This document shows positions 29,233 to 38,645 of a stretch of DNA of 64,000 nucleotides, one piece after another (position 1 is the stretch's first letter; every line of letters starts with the position of its first letter). The stretch comes from Billgrantia gudaonensis (lineage in GTDB: Bacteria > Pseudomonadota > Gammaproteobacteria > Pseudomonadales > Halomonadaceae). Position numbers and translations under genes: made by a program. Where the stretch lies: positions 1-64,000 of the forward strand of contig NZ_FNES01000008.1 of the NCBI RefSeq assembly GCF_900100195.1, given 5' to 3'. The notes beneath the pieces were generated by a model. The model was not told the origin of the DNA. It ran no database searches and saw nothing but the letters and a program-made list of their open reading frames with translations.

Positions 29233-29649
29233 ATGCTGCGTTGGCTCACCACGGCTCTGCTGGTTGCGCCGATCGGGATCGCCGGTTGGCTGTGGTGGAG
29301 CCTGCTCAGCCCCTACACCTATGACCGTCCAGACCACCTGCCTGCCATCCAGTCGGGCACGCATGAGGTGTTCGTCTACGGCACGCTTCGCTATGCTCCG
29401 GTGCGCTGGCTCGTGTATGGCCGTGTCGGCGACCCCCAACCGGCCGTGCTGGAAGACTACCGCCGCAACGGGCTGGACATCGACGAAGCCCCTGAAGAGC
29501 GTGTCGAGGGGCTGCTCATCGAGGTCGATGCCAGCGAACTGGCCAGGCTGGACCGCTACGAACGCCTGGGCCTGCGTTACGAGCGCCAATCAGTCACCCT
29601 TTCCGATGGAACCCGAGCCTGGACATACCGTCGCCTGGAAGAAGACTAG
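29233..29649 (+). CDS. Membrane-anchored gamma-glutamylcyclotransferase-like (GGCT/YtfP) protein
   Basis: A 138-aa protein. The start MLRWLTTALLV at 29233 gives one N-terminal TM helix (about residues 5-25). A compact GGCT fold follows with the substrate-loop motif FVYGTLRYAP (about 45-54) and LDRYERLGLRYER (about 100-112), where the conserved Glu of the family would lie. Stand-alone YtfP-like proteins are usually soluble; the TM anchor is unusual. The reaction (cyclotransferase on gamma-glutamyl amines) is family knowledge, not proven here. Confidence 0.8.
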   Translation: MLRWLTTALLVAPIGIAGWLWWSLLSPYTYDRPDHLPAIQSGTHEVFVYGTLRYAPVRWLVYGRVGDPQPAVLEDYRRNGLDIDEAPEERVEGLLIEVDASELARLDRYERLGLRYERQSVTLSDGTRAWTYRRLEED

Positions 29650-29691
29650 GCGAAACGCCTTGATGCGTACGGCGTCGAAGTCGATGCTTAG

Positions 29692-31340
<1,649 letters not shown>

Positions 31341-31350
31341 GGAGAGCGCC

Positions 31351-31992
31351 ATGACACGCAACATCGCCGATATCCGCCGCGACTACGAAGGCGGACGGCT
31401 GGAAGAAGATCAGGTACCCGACGAGCCCACGGTGCTGTTCGATGAGTGGATGGCGTTGGCCCTGGAGAGCGAAGGCGAGGATGGCAACGTGATGACCCTG
31501 GCCACCGTCGACAGCCAAGGGCTGCCGCATGCCCGCGTGCTGTTGCTCAAGAGCTATGACGAGCACGGCCTGGTCTTCTACACCAATTACCACAGCCACA
31601 AGGGCAGCGAGCTGGCCAATGTACCGTCTGCCGCGCTGGTATTCTGGTGGCCGTCGCTGGCACGTCAGGTGCGTGTCGAAGGCCGTGTCGAGCAGGTCTC
31701 GGCCGATGAATCGGATGCCTACTTCGACAGTCGGCCTCGCGCCAGTCAACTGGGTGCCTGGATCGCCACCCAGAGCGTGGTGATTCCCGGGCGCCAATGG
31801 ATCGAGGAGCGTCGACAGCGCTTCGAACAGGCCTATGAAGGACAGGCGGTGCCGCGTCCGGTGCACTGGGGCGGCTACCGCGTCATCCCCGACATGTTCG
31901 AGTTCTGGCAGGGCCAACCCAGCCGCCTGCACGACCGCATTCGCTTCGAGCGTCGTGACGGCCAATGGCAGCGTTTTCGCCTGGCGCCGTGA
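31351..31992 (+). CDS. pdxH: Pyridoxamine/pyridoxine 5'-phosphate oxidase
   Basis: A 213-aa FMN enzyme making pyridoxal 5'-phosphate, the cofactor used by EctB among others. The start has GATGAGGAG upstream. Family motifs are GLPHARVLLLKSYDEHGLVFYTNYHSHKGSELA in part, RQVRVEGRVEQVS, YFDSRPRASQLGAWIATQS and the C-terminal DRIRFERRDGQW-type end with FRLAP. It has full length. It is the last of a run with wrbA and DUF2069 and convergent with pat. Confidence 0.95.
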   Translation: MTRNIADIRRDYEGGRLEEDQVPDEPTVLFDEWMALALESEGEDGNVMTLATVDSQGLPHARVLLLKSYDEHGLVFYTNYHSHKGSELANVPSAALVFWWPSLARQVRVEGRVEQVSADESDAYFDSRPRASQLGAWIATQSVVIPGRQWIEERRQRFEQAYEGQAVPRPVHWGGYRVIPDMFEFWQGQPSRLHDRIRFERRDGQWQRFRLAP

Positions 31993-32090
31993 CGGTCCGA
32001 CTCGCCCTCGACCTATGGTGAACCCCGGGCGTCGGGCCAATTCTTGCGCTCGGATTCGTCGAACAACAGGAGCCTCGGCCGGCGGGGTCC

Positions 32091-34838
32091 TCAATCCGGC
32101 AGGCTCTCCAGGCGGTGCCGCTGCCACTCGCTCTGCGGTTCGTTGAGGCGTAGCACGGCATCGACCACCTGCTCCTCCATGTTGTAGCGACAACGAAAGC
32201 CCAGATGTTTCATCAAGGCACGCATGGGATGGTTGTCGACCATGATCTTGCCGATCATTTCCAGGGTGCCGACGCTCTTGCAGTAGGCGATCATCTTGTT
32301 CATCAGCAAGCTGCCGAGCCCCTGCCCTTTCATGTCGTCGCGCACGATGATCGAGAACTCGGTACGGATGTTGTCGGGATCGTTCCATACCCGCACCACG
32401 CCGAGCATCTCCTTGCTGCCATCCGTTTTCTGGTGCTCGGCGATGAAGGCCATCTGTCGGTCGTAGTTGATGTGCGAAAGGATCGACAGGTCGCGCTGGG
32501 TCAGGTCCGACTTGTTGTGGAAGTAGCGAAAGCGAATGCTCTCCTCCGAGAGCTGGGTGTGGAAGCTGGTGATCAGCGGCGCATCCTCGGCGCGTATGGG
32601 GCGAACCTCGACTTCCATGCCGTTCTTCAGCGTCACCCATTCTCTGAGCTCTTCGGGATAGGGCATGATCGCGAAACGCGCCGGCGATCCCAGATCCATG
32701 GCGAAGTCCACCGCGATCACGCCGTCACGGTTGAGCAGCAGCGGATTGAGCTCCAGGCCGCGCAACTCGAGAAGGTCCGAAGCCATTTGCGAGAGCTTGA
32801 CGAGCAGCTCGCACAGTCGATCCAGATCGCGTTCGGGATCGCTGGAGTGCTCGCGGATCAGGCGGGCTGCGTGGGTTCGTCCCACTACGTCAGCAGCCAG
32901 CGTCATGTTGAGCGGCGGCAGCGCCACCTGACGGTCGGCCAGTACGTTGACCTTGTAGCCACCGATGCCGAAGACGATGATCGGGCCGAATACCGGGTCG
33001 CGGGTGATGCCCGCACAGACCTGCAACGAATGCTTGCCGCGCTGCATGGGCTGCAGGCAGAACTCGCGGATGTCGGTGTCGGGAAATTTCTCTCGCACCT
33101 TGTCACCCAGTTGGGCGACTCCCTCGGCCACCTGCTCCGGCGTGACCAGGTCCTGCAGCAGGCCGGCGGAGAGCTTGTGCGGGTGACGGCGGTAGCGAAA
33201 CGGCACGCAGTTGCCTTCGTGCACCACCTTCAGGGCCATGGGGCAGTCGAACCGTGCCGCAGCCGCAGCGCCCTCCTCGGGCGTCTGCACGTAGCGTCCC
33301 GGCGCCACGGGAATGCCGTAGGCCTCCAGCACGCGCGCCGTCTCCGAGTGAGAAAGACTGTCGCGCCCCTCGGCCTTGGCCTGCTGGATCAACTCGCGGC
33401 ATTCGGCGCGAATGTCGGAAGTGGTGGCGAACGGCAGACTGGGTGGCGTTTCCTGCAGCAGGGCCTGGACCCGCTGGTAGTCCACCATGTGCATGAACGC
33501 CTTGACGGCCTTCTCCGGCGAGACGTAGGTGGGAATGCCGGCCACGCTGCAGGCGTGACGGGCATCCAGCGCGCCTTCCAACCCCATCCAACTGGTCAGC
33601 AGATTACGACGGAAGCGACGGCGACTGTCGATGAGCGCTTCCGCCGTCTCCTTGGATGGAGCCAGCCGGGTCGGTGCATGAACGACCAGCACGGCATCCA
33701 CGCCCGGGTCGGCAGCGACGATCTCCAATGCCTCGACGAAGGTCTCCGGGGTGGCATTGCCGCCAAGGTCCACCGGGTTCTCACCAGGCTTGCTCATGTC
33801 GAAGTCGCCCGCGCAGAGCGCGTCATGGGTCTTTTCGCTGAACGCCGCGAGGCGCCCCCCGGCGCTGATCAGCTTGTCGATGGCCAGCATCGCCGGCCCC
33901 AGACCGTTGGAGACGATGGCCAGCCGGTCGCCCTTGAGCGGCTTCATCTGCGACAGCGTCATCAGGGCGTCGAACAGCTCGTCGGAGTCGTTGACGCGCA
34001 CCACCCCGGCACGTGAGAAGGCCGCGTCGAACACCACGTCGCGGTTGGCGATGCCCGGCGTGGGCGGCAGATTGGAGAGATCCGACTCGGGGGTGCGACC
34101 GCTCTTGATGGCCAGCACCAGGCGATGCCGCGAGGCGTCGCGCAGTGCCGTCATGAAGTGCAGGGCATCCTGGATGCGTTCGAGATGCAACAGGATGGCC
34201 TGGGTCGGCGCATATTGGTTGATGTAGTCGAGCAGGTCGGGGAGCATCACGTCGACGCTGTCGCCGACGGTGATCAGATGCGAGAAGCCGATGCCGCGCC
34301 CGGCCGCCCAATCGATCATGGCGTTGCCGAGCATCCCCGACTGCCCCAAGTAGGCGACCTTGCCCGCCTTGACCGGCTGGCTGGCGTAGGAAGCGTTGAG
34401 CTTGCGCCCAGGCACGATCAGCCCCATGCACTCGGGCCCAAGTACGCGAATGCCGGACTCGCGCGCAGCGGCGAGCATGCGGTCGCGTATCGAGTCGTGG
34501 CCGGCCTGGGCATCGTCGAGATGGGAGCCCGCCGAGAGTACCAGCGCGGCCTTGACGCCCACCCGCCCCAGCTGACCGATCACCTTGGGCAGCGTATGCG
34601 GTGGCGATGCCACCACCGCGAGATCGGGCGTTTCCGGCAGATCGCGGATATGCGACACGCACGGGTGACCGAACACCGTGGCGTAGCCCTTGGGGTTGAC
34701 GGCCCACACAGAACCCCCGAACCCCGCATCGTCGAGATTGCGAATCACCAGGCCACCGATGGAGTGAGCCTTCTCCGAGGCGCCGACGACCGCCACGGTA
34801 CGGGGTTCGAAGAAGTGCCGTAGAAATCGGGTGCCCAA
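32091..34838 (-). CDS. Pat-type protein lysine acetyltransferase (acyl-CoA synthetase/GNAT fusion)
   Basis: A 915-aa protein with the architecture of Salmonella Pat/E. coli PatZ (YfiQ). It has a CoA-binding Rossmann domain (about 5-140, VAVVGASEKAHSIGG), succinyl-CoA-synthetase-like domains (about 150-460), an ATP-grasp-like domain (about 470-720) and a C-terminal GNAT domain (from about 755, VEVRPIRAEDAPL, with GQGLGSLLMNKM acetyl-CoA loop). Pat acetylates lysines, classically the active-site Lys of acyl-CoA synthetases. A deacetylase-like gene diverges 109 bp away, and a PrpE-type synthetase is encoded at 56 kb. Confidence 0.9.
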   Translation of the reverse strand: MGTRFLRHFFEPRTVAVVGASEKAHSIGGLVIRNLDDAGFGGSVWAVNPKGYATVFGHPCVSHIRDLPETPDLAVVASPPHTLPKVIGQLGRVGVKAALVLSAGSHLDDAQAGHDSIRDRMLAAARESGIRVLGPECMGLIVPGRKLNASYASQPVKAGKVAYLGQSGMLGNAMIDWAAGRGIGFSHLITVGDSVDVMLPDLLDYINQYAPTQAILLHLERIQDALHFMTALRDASRHRLVLAIKSGRTPESDLSNLPPTPGIANRDVVFDAAFSRAGVVRVNDSDELFDALMTLSQMKPLKGDRLAIVSNGLGPAMLAIDKLISAGGRLAAFSEKTHDALCAGDFDMSKPGENPVDLGGNATPETFVEALEIVAADPGVDAVLVVHAPTRLAPSKETAEALIDSRRRFRRNLLTSWMGLEGALDARHACSVAGIPTYVSPEKAVKAFMHMVDYQRVQALLQETPPSLPFATTSDIRAECRELIQQAKAEGRDSLSHSETARVLEAYGIPVAPGRYVQTPEEGAAAAARFDCPMALKVVHEGNCVPFRYRRHPHKLSAGLLQDLVTPEQVAEGVAQLGDKVREKFPDTDIREFCLQPMQRGKHSLQVCAGITRDPVFGPIIVFGIGGYKVNVLADRQVALPPLNMTLAADVVGRTHAARLIREHSSDPERDLDRLCELLVKLSQMASDLLELRGLELNPLLLNRDGVIAVDFAMDLGSPARFAIMPYPEELREWVTLKNGMEVEVRPIRAEDAPLITSFHTQLSEESIRFRYFHNKSDLTQRDLSILSHINYDRQMAFIAEHQKTDGSKEMLGVVRVWNDPDNIRTEFSIIVRDDMKGQGLGSLLMNKMIAYCKSVGTLEMIGKIMVDNHPMRALMKHLGFRCRYNMEEQVVDAVLRLNEPQSEWQRHRLESLPD

Positions 34839-34918
34839 GTCGTGCCCTCCAGCTGGTCAGTGGCTTCACACTGTGTACGACTTATTGCGACTGTCGTGCA
34901 AGAGCTTGCGCGCATTAA

Positions 34919-34934
34919 GGTGATCTCAATCACC
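34919..34934 (+). repeat. GGTGAT/ATCACC inverted repeat before the deacetylase gene
   Basis: A perfect 6-bp inverted repeat with a CTCA centre ends 13 bp before the ATG of the histone-deacetylase-like gene, in the 109-bp pat/deacetylase intergenic region. It is placed where it could act as an operator or a leader hairpin near the ribosome site; there is no further evidence. Confidence 0.3.
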
Positions 34935-34947
34935 CTGGAGCGCGCGC

Positions 34948-35883
34948 ATGATCACGGCCTACATCACTCACCCGGACTGCTACCTGCATCACATGGGACC
35001 GGAGCATCCCGAAAGCCCGCGGCGGCTGGAGGCCATTCGTGCCAGGCTGGCGCTGTCCGGGGTGCTGCAGCAGACCATGCAGTCCGAGGCCTGCCCGGCC
35101 AGCGAAGAGGCGCTGGCGCGCGTGCATCCGTTGCGTCACCTGCGTGCGCTGGACAAGTGCGTGCCCGAGCATGGCATCGTCACTCTCGACAGTGACACCA
35201 TGATGAATCCCGACAGCCTGCGCGCGGCGCGCGTGGCAGCCGGGGCCGTGATCCGTGGCGTCGACCAGGTGTTCCGCGGCCAGGCCGACAATGTCTTCTG
35301 CGCGGTGCGTCCGCCCGGCCACCATGCCGAAGCCGCCGACGCCATGGGGTTCTGCTTCTACAACAACGTCGCCGTGGGAGCCGCCCACGCGCGCGCCAAG
35401 TACGGCGCCCGCCGCGTCGCCATTCTCGATTTCGACGTGCACCAGTGCAACGGCACCATCGATATCTTCAAGGACGATCCCGAGATACTGATCTGCTCCA
35501 GCTTCCAGTACCCTTTCTATCCTTGGCGCTATCTGCGCAGCGAGTGGCAGAACGTGGTCAATACGCCGCTCGAGGCGGGCACCGACAGCACCGCCTTCCG
35601 GCGCGCCATCGAAGACGACTGGTTGCCTGCCCTGCACGCCTTCAAGCCCGAGATCGTGCTGCTGTCGTCCGGCTTCGACGCTCACCGGGACGATCCGCTG
35701 GCCGAGCTGTGTCTCGATGAATCGGACTACCACTGGGTCACCCATCTGGCCCTGGAGATCGCGGCGCTCTATGCCGACAAGCGGCTGGTTTCGGTGCTGG
35801 AGGGCGGCTACGACCTCGACTCCCTGGGGCGTAGCGCCGAAGCCCACGTCAAGGCGCTGCTCGGCCTGCCGTTCGAAGCTTGA
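34948..35883 (+). CDS. Histone-deacetylase-family deacetylase
   Basis: A 311-aa arginase-fold zinc hydrolase of the HDAC/AcuC/acetylpolyamine amidohydrolase superfamily. The catalytic set is intact: His125-His126 in RPPGHH, zinc ligands Asp163 and His165 in DFDVHQCNGT, Asp244 in SSGFDAH, and the transition-state Tyr288 in LEGGY. The N-terminal MGPEHPESPRRLE is typical of the class II-like bacterial group. Substrates may be acetyl-lysine or small acetylated amines. The divergent pat gene makes protein deacetylation attractive, but this is an inference. Confidence 0.9.
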   Translation: MITAYITHPDCYLHHMGPEHPESPRRLEAIRARLALSGVLQQTMQSEACPASEEALARVHPLRHLRALDKCVPEHGIVTLDSDTMMNPDSLRAARVAAGAVIRGVDQVFRGQADNVFCAVRPPGHHAEAADAMGFCFYNNVAVGAAHARAKYGARRVAILDFDVHQCNGTIDIFKDDPEILICSSFQYPFYPWRYLRSEWQNVVNTPLEAGTDSTAFRRAIEDDWLPALHAFKPEIVLLSSGFDAHRDDPLAELCLDESDYHWVTHLALEIAALYADKRLVSVLEGGYDLDSLGRSAEAHVKALLGLPFEA

Positions 35884-35975
35884 ACCGCAGCGCGAACGGC
35901 ATCGTTTCGGCGGCGTCAGCATGGCCATGTATGGTACGCTTTCGGGAAATTCCGTTTCCGATAGTGAACGCCTAG

Positions 35976-36605
35976 ATGACCACGACCACCGATCAGGAGG
36001 CCGCCCTTCGCATCGCATCCGGCCGCAAACCCTTCGTGGAACCGCTGCGTCTGGGCGAGCGCCTCAAGGAGTTACGCCTGGCCAACCAATGGACGCTGGA
36101 AGACGTCAGCCAGCGCACCGGACTGGCGCGCTCCACGCTCTCCAAGATCGAGAACGACCAGATCTCGCCCACCTTCACCGCCGTCCAGAAACTCATCAAC
36201 GGCCTGGGCATCGACCTGCCCCAACTGCTGACTCCGCCGCGCAGCCAGCCGCGCACCATGGGGCGGCGCGACCTTACCCGCCGGGGTGACGGCCAGCACC
36301 ACCCCACGCCCACCTACGAACACGAGCTGCTGAGTTGCGAGCTGGCGCAGAAGCGCATGATCCCCTTCAAGACGATCGTGCGCGCCCGCCATTTCGACGA
36401 ATTCAACGAATGGGTACGCCACGACGGCGAGGAATTCCTGATGGTGCTCGACGGCGAGATCCGCCTCTACACCGAGTTCTACGAACCCCTGACGCTGACC
36501 GCCGGCGACAGCATTTACTTCGACAGCGACATGGGGCATGCCCTGGTGTCGGTGAGCGAAGACGATGCGGTGGTGCTGTCGGTCTGCACTCCGGCGGAGG
36601 CCTAG
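35976..36605 (+). CDS. XRE-family regulator with C-terminal cupin domain
   Basis: A 209-aa regulator with an N-terminal helix-turn-helix (about residues 27-85: ERLKELRLANQWTLEDVSQRTGLARSTLSKIENDQISPTF) and a C-terminal cupin (about 130-205, DEFNEWVRHDGEEFLMVLDGE, then GDSIYFDSDMGHALVS). Regulators of this type sense small ligands through the cupin. The last 4 nt overlap the end of the convergent fdhD gene. Its position at the edge of the formate dehydrogenase cluster makes it a candidate regulator of that cluster. Confidence 0.88.
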   Translation: MTTTTDQEAALRIASGRKPFVEPLRLGERLKELRLANQWTLEDVSQRTGLARSTLSKIENDQISPTFTAVQKLINGLGIDLPQLLTPPRSQPRTMGRRDLTRRGDGQHHPTPTYEHELLSCELAQKRMIPFKTIVRARHFDEFNEWVRHDGEEFLMVLDGEIRLYTEFYEPLTLTAGDSIYFDSDMGHALVSVSEDDAVVLSVCTPAEA

Positions 36606-37468
36606 GCTTTCGCCCGTGCTCGATCGCCCGGTCGTCGCGCCGGCACAGCGTCGAGTTCGAGACGGCCCGCGGCATGGATCGCCTGGAAATGGCGTCCCTT
36701 GGCGCGGGCGATCAGCAGAACGCCAAAGCGCTCGGCCAGCTCGACGCCCTTCTGCGTCACGCCCGAGCGCGACACCAGCACGCCGATGCCCATCTGGGCG
36801 ACCTTGAGCACCATCTCCGAGGTGAGCCTGCCGGTGGTATAGAAGATGTCAGCCCCCGTCGACGCTACCTCGCCGGCGCCACGCTCCGCCAGCCACTGGC
36901 GCCCGGCAAGGGTATCCACGGCATTGTGACGCCCCACGTCCTCGACGAAATCGAGCACTTCGGCCTGTCGGCACAACGCGCAGCCGTGCACCGCCCCGGC
37001 GCTCTTGTACGTTTCGTTGAAGTCGCTCAGGCGCTCGAGCAGCGCATAGAGTACCGACTGGCGCAGCCGTGTCTGCGGCAGAGCATTCAGGGCGGTGGAT
37101 TCGAGTAGGCGACCGAATACCGTGCCCTGGCCGCAGCCGGTGGTCACGGTACGACGGCCCAGGCGCTCCTCGAGGTCGTCCGGCAGGTGCCGAGTCACCA
37201 CCGCGGCGGCCTCGACTTCCCAATCGACGTGCACGGCGCTGAGATCCTCGATGGCGCCGATCAGCCCCTGGTTGCGCAGGTAGCCCACCACCAGCGCTTC
37301 GGGATCGGCGCCCAGCGTCATCAGGGTGACGATCTCGCGGCGATTCAGATAGAGCGTCAGCGGACGCTCGGCGGCAATGGGCCGGGACTGCGGCTCCCCG
37401 AACTCGTCGATCACCTCGATTTCGACCGTCGCGGGCAGGCGCGCACGGCTCAGGCTCAGCGATGTCAT
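36602..37468 (-). CDS. fdhD: Formate dehydrogenase accessory sulfurtransferase FdhD
   Basis: A 288-aa cytoplasmic protein that passes sulfur from a cysteine desulfurase to the molybdenum cofactor so that formate dehydrogenase is active. The start MTSLSLSRARL at 37468 has a GAGGAG site; a longer frame upstream would cover the divergent promoter region. The essential CxxC is in HGCALCRQ (about residues 187-193), with FVEDVGRHNAVDTLAG and FYTTGRLTSEMV further on. It is divergent from the DUF3305 gene that begins the fdh operon. Confidence 0.94.
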   Translation of the reverse strand: MTSLSLSRARLPATVEIEVIDEFGEPQSRPIAAERPLTLYLNRREIVTLMTLGADPEALVVGYLRNQGLIGAIEDLSAVHVDWEVEAAAVVTRHLPDDLEERLGRRTVTTGCGQGTVFGRLLESTALNALPQTRLRQSVLYALLERLSDFNETYKSAGAVHGCALCRQAEVLDFVEDVGRHNAVDTLAGRQWLAERGAGEVASTGADIFYTTGRLTSEMVLKVAQMGIGVLVSRSGVTQKGVELAERFGVLLIARAKGRHFQAIHAAGRLELDAVPARRPGDRARAKA

Positions 37469-37568
37469 CGTCGGCTCCTCGGCGCTGCGTTGAGTCTCAT
37501 GATGGCATTCTGCGTCGTGGACGTCTTTACTGATGTCGACTGGCGCCATCTCCACCGGAGGTCTTGAC

Positions 37569-38000
37569 ATGACGGGCAGTTCGAGCCGACGCCCCTTGAG
37601 TTTCGCTCTCGCTGGCGAGTCGCAACGCATCAAGGGCTTCACCGCCACGCGTTGGCGAATCGTGGAACTGCGCCTCGACGACTCCGGTCCCTGGACGCTC
37701 GAACTGCAGCTCTACCTCACCGAACGCGCGGCCTACCGCTTCAACCTCAGCGGCGGCGTGCCGCGCCTGTTCGTGCGTGCCGGCGATGCCGGCGAACGGC
37801 CTCGCCCGAGCGCCATCACCGCCAGCCAGGACGTTGCCGCAGCCTGGCTCGACGGCGAGCAGCAAGTCCTGGAAGTCACCATGCCGCTGGCCATCCAGGC
37901 CTGGCTGGAAGCGTATCTCGCTCGCCACGGCGAAGCATCCGACGAAGGTCGCAACAAGAAGCGCAAAGGCGCGGGGCGCGCCCGGGAGATGAGCCAATGA
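37569..38000 (+). CDS. DUF3305 protein of the formate dehydrogenase cluster
   Basis: A 143-aa cytoplasmic protein. The start MTGSSSRRPLS at 37569 is preceded by GGAGG at 7 bp spacing and is preferred to an ATG 12 codons upstream. It matches DUF3305 (RWRIVELRLDDSGPWTLELQLYLTERAAYRFNL region). DUF3305 and DUF3306 genes almost always occur with formate dehydrogenase genes in proteobacteria; function is unknown, probably assembly. The C-terminus is basic. It overlaps the DUF3306 gene by 4 nt. Confidence 0.87.
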   Translation: MTGSSSRRPLSFALAGESQRIKGFTATRWRIVELRLDDSGPWTLELQLYLTERAAYRFNLSGGVPRLFVRAGDAGERPRPSAITASQDVAAAWLDGEQQVLEVTMPLAIQAWLEAYLARHGEASDEGRNKKRKGAGRAREMSQ

Positions 38001-38572
38001 GCCGCCTGAGCCGCTGGTCGGAGCGCAAGCGGGCCATCATCGAGGACGACTCGACGAGCGATGCGTTCGACGAAGCCGTGACAAACCATGATGCGGCCGC
38101 GACGAACGAGATGGATTCCGACCTGGCCGCCCCCCTCGAACCCGGTAGCCTCGATCACACCCTGCCCGACCCTGACAGCCTGCCGCCCGGCAGCGACATC
38201 AAGGCGTTTCTGTCCTCCGGAGTGAGCGCCGGCCTGCGTCGCCGTGCCCTGCGTCGCCTGTTTGCCGCCGATCGCTACGGCGTTCGTGATGGCCTGGACG
38301 ACTACGACGACGACTATCGACAGACGTTGAAGCCCATGGCCGGCGAGCTGGCCCAACGGGTTCGTCAATGGACGCGCCAGGCCGTTGGCGAGAGCGACGA
38401 GGAGATGACCGAATCGACCTCCGAGGGACGTGACGCCGCTGCGCAGGCGTCAGGGAACGAAAGCGATGCCACCGGCGATGAGACCGTTGCCGCCCATCGC
38501 GAATCCACCGCCGACCGACGGGCATTAGACCAAGGATGGAGTGGCGAGAACGCCAAAAGCGACCAACACTGA
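37997..38572 (+). CDS. DUF3306 protein of the formate dehydrogenase cluster
   Basis: A 191-aa acidic protein with the DUF3306 start MSRLSRWSERKRA and the conserved central DSLPPGSDIKAFLSSGVSAGLRRRALRRLF. Most of the rest (about 20-60 and 125-191) is low-complexity, Asp/Glu/Ser-rich and likely disordered. It is coupled by a 4-nt overlap to DUF3305. Role unknown; association with formate dehydrogenase maturation is from genomic context. Confidence 0.85.
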   Translation: MSRLSRWSERKRAIIEDDSTSDAFDEAVTNHDAAATNEMDSDLAAPLEPGSLDHTLPDPDSLPPGSDIKAFLSSGVSAGLRRRALRRLFAADRYGVRDGLDDYDDDYRQTLKPMAGELAQRVRQWTRQAVGESDEEMTESTSEGRDAAAQASGNESDATGDETVAAHRESTADRRALDQGWSGENAKSDQH

Positions 38573-38645
38573 AACATTAGCAAGCCATCGATCGACGCAT
38601 GGCGACAACGATAAAAACGACGACACTCCCAGACCGTGAGAGAGC

